64,000 nucleotides of DNA from Larkinella sp965227735 (GTDB lineage Bacteria; Bacteroidota; Bacteroidia; Cytophagales; Spirosomataceae). Each line of letters begins with the position of its first letter. Within the stretch, counting starts at the first letter, position 1. Below the pieces are notes generated by a model that was not told the DNA's origin, made no database searches, and was given only the letters and a program-made list of their open reading frames with translations. The translations under genes and the position numbers were made by a program. This document shows, piece by piece, positions 35,160 through 43,343 of the stretch. The stretch spans positions 1,178,001 through 1,242,000 of the forward strand of contig NZ_OZ245776.1 in the NCBI RefSeq assembly GCF_965227735.1. The letters run 5' to 3'.

Positions 35160-36362
35160 ATGAAACCGGCCTTATTGTTGCTGACTACCTGGCTGTATGC
35201 TTCTGCATTATACGCCCAGTCAGACGTTCAGAAACGCTACCAGACAAAATTGATCATGGCCGATGACGGCAGTACCATCGAGCTGGATGCGGGCCACTTC
35301 ACCTTCACCGGTAGTCTGTCACTCCAGGACAAAAAACGCATCGTCATTCGCGGTAAAGGCATCGACAAAACCGTGCTCAGCTTCAAAGGCCAGACCGACG
35401 GTGCCGAGGGCCTGCGCGTATCGGACAGTGAAAATATCGTCATTGAAAATTTGACCGTTCAGGATAGCAAAGGCGATGGTATCAAAACCATGAATGTCAA
35501 AGGCATTACCTTCCGCAACGTCAAAGTCGAGTGGACGGGACCTCCCAAGTCGACCAATGGCGGCTACGGGCTGTATCCGGTTCAGTGCGACAACGTGGTG
35601 ATTGAGGGTTGCACGGCCATTGGGGCCTCCGACGCGGGGATCTACGTGGGTCAGTCGCGCGGGATTGTCGTTAAAAACAGTAAAGCGTACCACAACGTGG
35701 CCGGCATCGAAATCGAAAACTCGCGCGACGCCGACGTCTTCGACAACGAAGCCTATGAGAATACGGGCGGTATTCTGGTATTCGACTTGCCCGATCTGGT
35801 TCAGAAACAAGGGGGAAACGTGCGTGTATTCAATAACCATGTACACGACAACAACCTGCCGAATTTTGCTCCCGAAGGCAACATCGTCGCTACCGTCTCT
35901 GCCGGAACGGGCCTGCTCATTCTGGCGGCCAACGGGGTTGAGGTGTTCAACAACCGGTTTATCCGCAACCAAAGCACGGGTACAGGCATCATTAGTTACT
36001 TGTTTACCCAACGGCCCATTACCGACAAAGCTTACTACCCCTTCCCGACGGCTATTTCCATTCACGACAACGTCTACGAACGGAACCCCGGCCCGGCTAA
36101 TGCCCGCAAAGAGCTTTTTGCGTTAATTCTAAAAACAGGGTCTGAAATTCCCCATATTCTCTACGACGGTATTACCGATCCGGCCACGCTGGACAAAAAT
36201 GGGCAGCCCCTTCCCGAGCGTCGCATTTGCATTCGTAACAATAAAAACCAAAGCCTGATCGCCCTGGATGCCGGTCAGGGCTTCAAAAACATGTCCCGCG
36301 ATGCCGCCCCATTTAACTGCCAGTTGCCACCACTCAAGGTTCCGGCCCTCAACGCCCGCTAA
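35160..36362 (+). CDS. Parallel beta-helix repeat protein (TIGR03805-like)
   Basis: A 400-residue exported protein with signal peptide MKPALLLLTTWLYASALYAQ; I chose this Met because the frame upstream is not signal-like. The body is right-handed beta-helix, with stacked strands such as VIRGKGIDKTVLSFKG, IVIENLTVQDSKGDGI, VVIEGCTAIGASDAGIYVG and VVKNSKAYHNVAGIEIENS. It resembles the family that almost always travels as a two-gene pair with an SO2930-type di-heme cytochrome, and here the partner starts 3 nt after its stop. The function of that pair is unknown; the fold suggests polysaccharide binding or cleavage in the periplasm. Confidence 0.88.
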   Translation: MKPALLLLTTWLYASALYAQSDVQKRYQTKLIMADDGSTIELDAGHFTFTGSLSLQDKKRIVIRGKGIDKTVLSFKGQTDGAEGLRVSDSENIVIENLTVQDSKGDGIKTMNVKGITFRNVKVEWTGPPKSTNGGYGLYPVQCDNVVIEGCTAIGASDAGIYVGQSRGIVVKNSKAYHNVAGIEIENSRDADVFDNEAYENTGGILVFDLPDLVQKQGGNVRVFNNHVHDNNLPNFAPEGNIVATVSAGTGLLILAANGVEVFNNRFIRNQSTGTGIISYLFTQRPITDKAYYPFPTAISIHDNVYERNPGPANARKELFALILKTGSEIPHILYDGITDPATLDKNGQPLPERRICIRNNKNQSLIALDAGQGFKNMSRDAAPFNCQLPPLKVPALNAR

Positions 36363-36365
36363 CCA

Positions 36366-37403
36366 ATGCGCACGTACCTGATTGCAGCCGGGCTTCTGGC
36401 CCTGTGGCTGACGCTGGTTAGTTGGCAAACGGCAACGGTTCCCGAAAAGCTATCGGACTACGGCTTTTTTACCGGCGATCCTGCCCACCAGCGACCGGCC
36501 GCCGGGGTAGTACCCTACGCGTTGAACACGCCTTTGTTCTCGGATTACGCCGAAAAACTCCGGTTCGTTCAACTCCCGCCGGGTCAGTCGGTGACGTACA
36601 ACGATACGGCGGTACTCCATTTTCCGGTTGGCACCACGCTGATCAAAACCTTTTACTACCCGCAGGACTTCCGTCATCCGGACAAAGGACGTCAGTTGCT
36701 GGAAACACGGTTGCTGATTCATCAACCCAACGGTTGGAAAGCACTGGTGTACGTGTGGAACCCCGAACAGACCGACGCCTGGCTGGAAGTGGCCGGTGAT
36801 ACCAAAACCGTTCAGTACGTGGATGCGCAAGGAACCGCCCGTCAGCACGCGTACGGGATTCCCAACCTGAACCAGTGCAAAGGGTGCCACAACCGCCAGG
36901 AAGTGCTGACTCCCATCGGTCCGTCGGTGCGCCAACTCAACGGTGATCTGGCGTATGCAGGGGCAGAAAAAAAAGAAAATCAACTCCGGCACTGGCAGCG
37001 TAGCGGGATGCTAACAGGCCTGCCCGCACTGGCAGACTGTCCCAAAACACCCGTGTGGGACCAGCCGGAAACCGGTTCGCTCAACGACCGGGCGCGGGCC
37101 TGGCTCGACATCAACTGCGCCCACTGCCACAACCCGCAGGGCCCGGCCATGACGTCGGGGTTAAACCTGAGCGTCGGCGAAACCAACCCCACGGCGTTGG
37201 GAATTATGAAAACGCCGGTTGCCGCGGGTCACGGGTCGGGCGGTCATGCCTTCGACATCGTACCGGGCAAACCCGAGGCTTCGATTCTGATCTACCGCCT
37301 GTATTCAACGGACCCCGGGGATCGAATGCCCGAACTGGGTCGAAAAACGGTGCATACCGAAAGTCTGGAACTGCTTCGGGCATGGATCAAAGCGATGAAA
37401 TAA
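36366..37403 (+). CDS. Di-heme c-type cytochrome, SO2930/TIGR03806 family
   Basis: A 345-residue exported protein (hydrophobic MRTYLIAAGLLALWLTLVSW) with two heme c sites, C171-K-G-C174-H175 and C251-A-H-C254-H255. The opening KLSDYGFFTGDPAHQRPAAGVVPYALNTPLFSDYAEK is typical of the family, as is the C-terminal MPELGRKTVHTESLELLRAWI cytochrome-like end. Tightly coupled (3-nt gap) to the beta-helix gene upstream, as in other genomes. It probably passes electrons from, or modifies, something bound by the beta-helix partner; the reaction is not known. Converges with the PQQ dehydrogenase gene 27 nt away. Confidence 0.92.
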   Translation: MRTYLIAAGLLALWLTLVSWQTATVPEKLSDYGFFTGDPAHQRPAAGVVPYALNTPLFSDYAEKLRFVQLPPGQSVTYNDTAVLHFPVGTTLIKTFYYPQDFRHPDKGRQLLETRLLIHQPNGWKALVYVWNPEQTDAWLEVAGDTKTVQYVDAQGTARQHAYGIPNLNQCKGCHNRQEVLTPIGPSVRQLNGDLAYAGAEKKENQLRHWQRSGMLTGLPALADCPKTPVWDQPETGSLNDRARAWLDINCAHCHNPQGPAMTSGLNLSVGETNPTALGIMKTPVAAGHGSGGHAFDIVPGKPEASILIYRLYSTDPGDRMPELGRKTVHTESLELLRAWIKAMK

Positions 37404-37430
37404 GCTCATATAATGTTCTCACCGCGTTGT

Positions 37431-39536
37431 TTACGGCAACGCAAACGCCACGTACCGATCCCCCGATTTTGTTTTGAGTTTGCCACCCCCGCAGGCAATT
37501 ACCACGTATTGCTTGCCATTGACGGCGTAGGTACTCGGCGAGGCATACCCGGCAGCGGGCAGTTTGGCGCGCCAGCGTTCATGGCCCGTTTTTCGGTCGA
37601 AAGCCCGAATCAGTTCGTCGCGGGAAGAAGCGATGAAGAGTAAACCGCCCGCCGTAACCGCCGGGGCGCCGTAGTTGTCGGTGCCCGTCGGGGGAATGCC
37701 CTTCGCCACCAGTTCGGGGTACTCACCCAGCGGCACCTGCCAGCGGTGTTCGCCCGTATTCAGGTCGATCGCCGTCAGCGTGCCCCAGGGTGGGCGGCTC
37801 ACGGGATACCCGGCCCGGTCATACCAGCGGGTAAACCCGGTATGGTGATAAGGCGCGGTGTTCAGGCCCGCGTTGCTGGCAACAGACGTTGTTTTGCCGA
37901 ACAGAAAATCCACGATGGCCCTGCGCTCAACTTCCTTCAGGTGGGTGAAGGCCGGCATCATGCCCTGCCCTTTGGCCAGAACCTGAGCCACGGAGGTCTC
38001 GTTGCGTTTTTGGGCAATGCTGGTCAGGGCCGGATAGGTACCGTCGTGACTGCCTTCGCGGTTGGGGCCGTGGCAGGCGGCACAGTGGGTTTGGTAGAGT
38101 TGGCTCCCGCTGCGGTTAACGGTTCCGGCTGACACCGCAGCGGTTTTGGTCGGAACCAGCGCCATGGTAACCGGAATTTGCTTGGCGGGAACGTACATAA
38201 TACCGGTTTCGTCCACTGCGGCCCCGCCCCACTGCGCGCCACCGTCGGTGCCGGGAAAAAACACGGTCCGGTTGGGACTCAGCGGCAGCGGAATAAACTC
38301 CTTCCCCGATTGCCAGCGCCGGAGTTGGGCCAGCACCGTATCGCGGTCGGTGACAAAGTCATTGATGTCGCTTTCCGAAAACGATTGCCGGGTAAAGGGA
38401 GCAGGTTTGAGGGGAATCGGCTGGGTGGGCCAGGCTTTTTCCCCCGGAACGGTAGAAGCAGGCATGGGCCGTTCTTCAATCGGAAACAACGGCTTTCCCG
38501 TGACCCGGTCGAAGACAAACAGAAACCCCTGTTTGGATAAAACTGAAACCGCATCCACCTTTTTGCCGTCATGAACAACGGTGAATAGATTGGGCGGAGC
38601 CGGAATATCACGGTCCCAAATGTCGTGGTGGATCGTCTGAAAATGCCAGCGTCGCTTGCCCGTGGCCGCATCGAGGGCGATCAGGCTATTACCGAACAGG
38701 TTCTGGCCGGGCCGGGTACTGCCGTATAAATCGAAGGCCGCCGTTCCCGTGGGTACGTAGACGATGCCGCGCTGGCGGTCGATGGCCATGCCCATCCAGT
38801 TGTTGGCGCCACCAAAGTTGAGGTGGCCGTCTTTCGGCCAGGTGTCGGCCCCATACTCGCCGGGGTGTGGAATGGTGTGGAACGTCCAGACGAGCCGCCC
38901 CGTGTGCAGGTCGTAGGCACGGACGTCGCCGGGCAGGGCCGGGGCAATCTCCGACACCCGGTGTCCCATGATGAGCAGGTTTTTATAGACCACGCCCGGC
39001 GTGTTGCTCACCACATACTCGTCGGCGCCGGGGCGGGCAAGCCCCTCTTTCAAGTTGATTTTTCCGCCTTTTCCAAAACTGGGTACCGGTTTTCCCGTTC
39101 GGGCATCGAGAGCGTAGAGCAGCGAGCCGTATGCGAAGAAAATCCGGGCCTGTCGTCCATCGGTCCAGTAGGTCACCCCCCGGCTATTCATGGCGAACGT
39201 ATCGTCGGTGAAGGCGGTTTTCCAAAGCTCCCGGCCCGTGGCCGCATCGAGCGCAAAGGCCTGCGACCCGGCCGAAACCCCGTACAGCACCCCGCCGACG
39301 ATGAGCGGATTGCACTGAATCTGGGTGTTGTTTTTGAGCGTATCGACTCCGCCCGACGCGTATTCCCAGGCGACCTGCAAGCTCCCTACGTTGCCGGGAT
39401 TTAGCTGCGTGAGGGGCGAAAAATGGTTGCGATCGGGCCCGCCGTTGTATTCGGGCCAGTCGGTGGTGGCGGTTTTTTCGGTCAGGCTGAGCAGACCAGC
39501 CATCAGGAGTAAGGCGGGGTAGGTGAAACGTTTCAT
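37431..39536 (-). CDS. PQQ-dependent dehydrogenase with cytochrome c domain
   Basis: A 701-residue periplasmic quinoprotein. A signal peptide (MKRFTYPALLLMAGLLSL) is followed by an eight-bladed PQQ propeller with W-motif repeats (VGSLQVAWEY; GKRRWHFQTIHHDIWDRDIP; TGEHRWQVPLG; TGHERWRAKLP). A cytochrome c domain is inserted at about 475-560 with heme site C485-A-A-C488-H489. The family oxidises alcohols or sugars (glucose, ethanol type) and passes electrons through its own heme to the respiratory chain. The insertion of the cytochrome inside the propeller is typical of Bacteroidota and Acidobacteria members. Substrate not predictable. Confidence 0.93.
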   Translation of the reverse strand: MKRFTYPALLLMAGLLSLTEKTATTDWPEYNGGPDRNHFSPLTQLNPGNVGSLQVAWEYASGGVDTLKNNTQIQCNPLIVGGVLYGVSAGSQAFALDAATGRELWKTAFTDDTFAMNSRGVTYWTDGRQARIFFAYGSLLYALDARTGKPVPSFGKGGKINLKEGLARPGADEYVVSNTPGVVYKNLLIMGHRVSEIAPALPGDVRAYDLHTGRLVWTFHTIPHPGEYGADTWPKDGHLNFGGANNWMGMAIDRQRGIVYVPTGTAAFDLYGSTRPGQNLFGNSLIALDAATGKRRWHFQTIHHDIWDRDIPAPPNLFTVVHDGKKVDAVSVLSKQGFLFVFDRVTGKPLFPIEERPMPASTVPGEKAWPTQPIPLKPAPFTRQSFSESDINDFVTDRDTVLAQLRRWQSGKEFIPLPLSPNRTVFFPGTDGGAQWGGAAVDETGIMYVPAKQIPVTMALVPTKTAAVSAGTVNRSGSQLYQTHCAACHGPNREGSHDGTYPALTSIAQKRNETSVAQVLAKGQGMMPAFTHLKEVERRAIVDFLFGKTTSVASNAGLNTAPYHHTGFTRWYDRAGYPVSRPPWGTLTAIDLNTGEHRWQVPLGEYPELVAKGIPPTGTDNYGAPAVTAGGLLFIASSRDELIRAFDRKTGHERWRAKLPAAGYASPSTYAVNGKQYVVIACGGGKLKTKSGDRYVAFALP

Positions 39537-39722
39537 GGGCAGGGTTCAAGGAAGAACAAATAAACACAAAAGGACCGAAAGTTGCGGTAACCGTCCGGCT
39601 TATGTGGCTCAGAATCACCAAAATTCCGTATTTGTCCACGAGCCCCCATGCGCCGAATAAGGCAAGTTTGCTACTACCAGCGCAAGCCGCTTACGGCCAT
39701 TGTGGCCAACAAGAATGTAAGA

Positions 39723-40655
39723 TCATTTTTCGTAGAATCGCGTTAGCTGGCCCAACCGCGGTTGAACAAGCACATTCTTCATGGGCTCGAATCGGGCCAG
39801 TTCAACGCCGTCTTTGGTGACGACCACATAAAACGGCTGATGCAACCTGGTGGTGAGGTGATAGATGGTTGCCAGTTCAGCGATGTCCTCCGACCAGGCC
39901 GCCATGGCATACAATGAGGCATACGGCGTCTGCGCGAGCTTTCGGTATACTTCCGGTGCCAGGCTGACCGGCACGGCTTTGCCGCTTCGGAAACGGGTTT
40001 GTTCCAGCAGCGAATCGATGTAGGGCTCGACGGGCACGTTCATCGTGCGCCAAATCCCTTTGGTAAATGGAGTCGGTTCAACAACGGACTGGTTTTCGGC
40101 CGCGTGCGGGGTAATCTCTGTGACGGCATCGACGATGTGGGTAGCCTCGTGCAGCAGCACGTAAATGATGGCATCCAGCTTACCGCCTTCGACGCGTACC
40201 TTGTAGCCAGCATCCTCTGCCGGTTTGAAGCACGTCTTTTCTTTCCACGATGCCCATTCTGAAATGGTCTCGTCCAACAGTCCCGCCCGAAAGGTAATGT
40301 TGAACTGCTTCGGGACGCCAGCGGAATCAACCGGGGATGTCAATGCCGTGTTCGGCATGTTATCCATAAAGCTGATGCTGTGTAGATGCTGTTTCAAAAT
40401 CCGCTGATGCAGGGGTGGCAACAGGCCGAACGCATTTTTCACCTTGTCTTTTTGGGCGGGCGTCAGGTCATGATCGACGGGCTTCATACCGGCTTCACGA
40501 AACATTTTGAAAACGCTTTCAGGTGCAATCCGTATCCGCTGAGACGGGTCATTTCTGTAGGTGACGTCCAACTTTTGCGCTTTGGTAAGTGCGGAGAAAA
40601 ACAGCAGGACCAATGCCGGTATTGCCCATCTCAATCCCGATTTTTCGATTATCAT
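39723..40655 (-). CDS. Exported putative zinc metallopeptidase (HExxH)
   Basis: A 310-residue protein. I start at MIIEKSGLRWAIPALVLLFFSALTKAQ, which is a signal peptide, rather than at a Met 42 codons upstream. The zinc-binding motif is H169-E-A-T-H173 in VLLHEATHIVDA, followed by a stretch that should carry the third ligand (AENQSVVEPTPFTKG or later LATIYHLTTRLHQ). No named family. Neighbours differ in strand or function (PQQ enzyme downstream, SDR upstream), so context says little. A proteolytic role is inferred from the motif only. Confidence 0.78.
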   Translation of the reverse strand: MIIEKSGLRWAIPALVLLFFSALTKAQKLDVTYRNDPSQRIRIAPESVFKMFREAGMKPVDHDLTPAQKDKVKNAFGLLPPLHQRILKQHLHSISFMDNMPNTALTSPVDSAGVPKQFNITFRAGLLDETISEWASWKEKTCFKPAEDAGYKVRVEGGKLDAIIYVLLHEATHIVDAVTEITPHAAENQSVVEPTPFTKGIWRTMNVPVEPYIDSLLEQTRFRSGKAVPVSLAPEVYRKLAQTPYASLYAMAAWSEDIAELATIYHLTTRLHQPFYVVVTKDGVELARFEPMKNVLVQPRLGQLTRFYEK

Positions 40656-40844
40656 TGGTAGGATACTTTTAAGGTTTCGCAGGAGGTTCCGCCACAAAAG
40701 TATGGGTTTTCCCGCAGCAACGCTGACGAATATGTGGTTTTGTGCCTTGATAAGGCCTTCAATCGTGCCGGGAAGTTTCATAAAATTTAAGGTTTGTGTT
40801 GATTAAACTGGTTGTGTTGCAATAACGGTTTGATAAATGCCCGC

Positions 40845-41633
40845 CTATACCGTGGGGATGGTACCGCCGTCAATCACATAGTCGGTGCCGGTGAGGTAGG
40901 TTGCCCGGGGCGAAACCAGAAAGCCAACCAGCTCGGCCACTTCTTCGGGCCAGGCCGGTCGGCCGAAGGGAATGCCGCCCAGTGCCTCCATGACCCCAGT
41001 GGCCGCCTGTTCAGTGGTGATGCCCGAACTCTGGGCGATACGCTCCATCATCCGGCTGGATGCCGTGGTCATAATCCAGCCGGGCGATACGGTGAGCACG
41101 CGTACGCCTTTCGGTGAGACTTCATTGGAAAGGCTTTTGCTGTAATTCACCAGGGCTGCTTTTGCCGCTGCATAGGGGAGCGTGGAGTCATACAGGGGCA
41201 ACTTCGCCTGGATGGACGCAATGTGGACAATAACCCCTTCACCGCGCTTGATCATGCCGGGCAAAAATCCGCGGTCCAGTCGCACGGGCGCCAGAAAATT
41301 GGTCTGGATAGATGACTCCCAATCCTGATCAGAAAGCACCGCAAAACCGCCACCCGGTGTTTCAGAACCACCCATGTTATTAACGAGGATGTCCAGGCGG
41401 CCGAATTGTTCCAGTACTGTGTCAACGACTTTCTGCGTTCCTGCGGTCTTGCTCAGATCGGCCGCGATAAAAAAGGTGCCGTTGTTGTCAGGTTCCGGTT
41501 TGTTTCTTGCCGTAATGATCACCGTTGCCCCCGCTTTCATCAGGCGATCGGCAATCGCTTTACCGGTGCCTTTGCTGCCGCCGGTTACCAGCGCAATTTT
41601 GCCCGCCAGTTCATTTTCAAAAGTAAAGTCCAT
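40845..41633 (-). CDS. Short-chain dehydrogenase/reductase under HxlR control
   Basis: A 262-residue classical SDR. Nucleotide motif TGGSKGTG (17-24), NNMGG, and catalytic S140, Y154 and K158 (PYAAAK). The last residues (GTDYVIDGGTIPTV) are the usual family end. It is divergently transcribed from the HxlR-type regulator at 41762, across 128 nt holding a palindrome. Such pairs commonly respond to electrophiles, quinones or aldehydes. The substrate is unknown. Confidence 0.92.
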   Translation of the reverse strand: MDFTFENELAGKIALVTGGSKGTGKAIADRLMKAGATVIITARNKPEPDNNGTFFIAADLSKTAGTQKVVDTVLEQFGRLDILVNNMGGSETPGGGFAVLSDQDWESSIQTNFLAPVRLDRGFLPGMIKRGEGVIVHIASIQAKLPLYDSTLPYAAAKAALVNYSKSLSNEVSPKGVRVLTVSPGWIMTTASSRMMERIAQSSGITTEQAATGVMEALGGIPFGRPAWPEEVAELVGFLVSPRATYLTGTDYVIDGGTIPTV

Positions 41634-41705
41634 TGACCTGCTGATTTGTTTAGGGCAAATTTCGGGCGTAGGACACGGGCTGACAAGTACGGACTTACGA
41701 TTCAG

Positions 41706-41727
41706 ATAGGGATAAATTTATCCCTAT
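41706..41727. promoter_or_regulatory. 22-bp perfect palindrome, probable HxlR operator
   Basis: The half-site ATAGGGATAAA is followed by its exact complement, with no spacer. It lies between the SDR and HxlR genes, 79 nt from the SDR start and 35 nt from the HxlR start, where a dimeric winged-helix regulator would bind. It overlaps the -33 region of the HxlR promoter, so binding should repress the regulator itself. Confidence 0.8.
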
Positions 41728-41757
41728 TGAACCGCCCAAAGCCTATGATTATCTTTG
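41726..41757 (+). promoter_or_regulatory. Promoter of the HxlR gene (possibly leaderless)
   Basis: A -7 box TATCTTTG (41750-41757, perfect TAnnTTTG) with ATTG at 41726-41729 and a 20-nt spacer. The ATG starts only 5 nt beyond the -7 box, so the transcript would begin at or within a few nt of the start codon. Confidence 0.6.
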
Positions 41758-41761
41758 TAGG

Positions 41762-42115
41762 ATGTACGAAAGAAAGACATTGCCCGACCTGAACTGCGGG
41801 CTCGACCTGATCGGCGAAGTACTTTACGGGAAATGGAAGATGCGGCTTTTGTGGTTTATCAACGAAGGATTTAAACGTCCCAGCGAGTTGCAGCGAAAAA
41901 TTCCGGGGGCGTCCCGGCGCGTGCTGAATGTGCAGTTGAAGGAACTGGAAAGCCACGAGCTGGTGGGAAAGGTGATTTATCCGGTTGTTCCCCCCAAAGT
42001 GGAATATTATCTGACCGATTTTGGTCAATCCCTGATCCCGGTCATCGGCGCAATCGGGCAGTGGGGTGATGCGCATGACCAGCGTTTGCGGACGCTCATT
42101 CTGAAAGATTTATAA
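41762..42115 (+). CDS. HxlR family winged-helix transcriptional regulator
   Basis: A 117-residue dimeric DNA-binding protein. The family opening YERKTLPDLNCGLDLIGEVLYGKWKMRLLWFI carries a Cys (C13) and an aromatic helix, then the winged helix (SELQRKIPGASRRVLNVQLKELESHELVGKVIYPVVPPKVEYYLTDFGQSLIPVI). Members of this family in other bacteria sense formaldehyde, disulfides or quinones, often through Cys. It controls itself and the divergent SDR, probably by binding the palindrome at 41706-41727. C13 is a candidate sensor residue; whether it is redox-active is not known. Confidence 0.93.
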   Translation: MYERKTLPDLNCGLDLIGEVLYGKWKMRLLWFINEGFKRPSELQRKIPGASRRVLNVQLKELESHELVGKVIYPVVPPKVEYYLTDFGQSLIPVIGAIGQWGDAHDQRLRTLILKDL

Positions 42116-42298
42116 CCAGAAGGGTGTCAAAAATAGAATCCAGTAATAGGCTAACTCAAAACACCGATACTCACCAAGCACAAACGGTATAGACTTCCAA
42201 TATATATACAGGTGAAAGTAAATTTATTCACTTGCCAATAAATACCTGAAAATCAAAGGTTTTCACTTGCCCCTACGAGTACCCCAAAACCCTCTCTC
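42116..42298. other. Intergenic region, no gene seen
   Basis: The convergent end region between the HxlR gene and the catabolic operon. It holds short A+T patches (CCAATATATATACAGG) and weak GTGAA/TTCAC inverted words but no clear structure. The operon terminator starts at 42299. Confidence 0.4.
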
Positions 42299-42332
42299 AA
42301 AATCAAAAAGAGCCCGCAACCTGCGGGCTCTT
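42299..42332 (-). terminator. Terminator of the Tm-1-like/epimerase operon
   Basis: An 11-bp perfect stem (AAGAGCCCGCA and its complement, loop ACC) followed on the minus strand by TTTTTGATTTT. It is about 140 nt beyond the stop at 42471. Confidence 0.85.
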
Positions 42333-42470
42333 GCCATTTCCTATTTCCAACGTTCGCACTATCAAACAAACCTCCCCGGTATTTTTCACGGTACACCTCT
42401 GATTCTCTGGAATACACTTCTGCCAAGTTCCTTCGGATGGCTTGCCGCACAGGCAGCAACACCCGGGTCA

Positions 42471-43328
42471 TCAACGGGCGAGCGACTTGAATTTTCGGGT
42501 CAGTTCCGTCAGGGATTCTTCAACGCCCATTCGCTCCAGCGACGATGCGCCCACAAACCCCTGCACATTCGTCCGTTCCAGCACCAGGCGAACATCGTCC
42601 GGGGTGTTGATGGGGCCACCGTGCGCCAGGAAAAAAATGTCGGAACGGACTTCTTTCGCGGCATCGATGATTTGCTGGGTTCGCTCGACGGCTTCATCCA
42701 TGGAACAACTGGCATCCGTCACCCCGATAGAGCCGCCGACCGTGGTGCCGACGTGGGCAATGATCGCGTCGGCACCGGCTTCGGCCATATGCCGGGCATC
42801 GTCGGGGGTGGCGACATAGACGATGGAAAACAGGTCCATTTTGCTCGCCAGCCGCACCATCTCGACTTCCTTTTGAAAGCCCATTCCGGTTTCTTCCAGC
42901 ACCCGCCGGAAGTGACCGTCGACGATGCAGTGCGTCGGAAAATTGTTGATGCCGGAAAAGCCCATGTCCTTCACTTTCAGCAGGTGGTGCCACATCCGCC
43001 GGCGGGGGTCGGAGCCGTGTACCCCGCAAATCACCGGAATTTCTTCGACAACGGGCAACACTTCAAACTCGCCGATTTCCATGGCCACGGCGTTGGCATC
43101 GCCGTAAGCCATCAAACCGGCGGTAGAACCGTGCCCCGCCATGCGAAACCGCCCGGAATTGTAAATGATAATCAGATCGGCACCCCCTTTCTCGATGAAT
43201 TTGGCACTGATACCCGTTCCGGCACCCGCGGCAATAATGGCTTTCTGGCTGTCCAGCGTAGCCTGCATACGCGCTCTGACTTCAGCTCTCGTATAGGGGT
43301 TTCCTTTTCCCGTCCATTGGTTCGGCAT
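42471..43328 (-). CDS. TIM-barrel protein of the Tm-1 C-terminal / PEP-hydrolase-like family
   Basis: A 285-residue TIM barrel of the phosphoenolpyruvate hydrolase-like family (PF09370 type). Visible family segments are GAGTGISAKFIEKGGADLIIIYNSGRFRMAGHGSTAGLMAYGDAN (split here for length), VICGVHGSDPRR, GINNFPTHCIVDG and HVGTTVGGSIG. In plants this domain is the C-terminal half of the Tm-1 tobamovirus-resistance protein; in bacteria it stands next to, or is fused to, a UPF0261 gene, which is the gene 15 nt upstream here. The enzymatic reaction is not established. Last gene of the operon. Confidence 0.9.
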   Translation of the reverse strand: MPNQWTGKGNPYTRAEVRARMQATLDSQKAIIAAGAGTGISAKFIEKGGADLIIIYNSGRFRMAGHGSTAGLMAYGDANAVAMEIGEFEVLPVVEEIPVICGVHGSDPRRRMWHHLLKVKDMGFSGINNFPTHCIVDGHFRRVLEETGMGFQKEVEMVRLASKMDLFSIVYVATPDDARHMAEAGADAIIAHVGTTVGGSIGVTDASCSMDEAVERTQQIIDAAKEVRSDIFFLAHGGPINTPDDVRLVLERTNVQGFVGASSLERMGVEESLTELTRKFKSLAR

Positions 43329-43343
43329 ACGATATGTCTTGGT

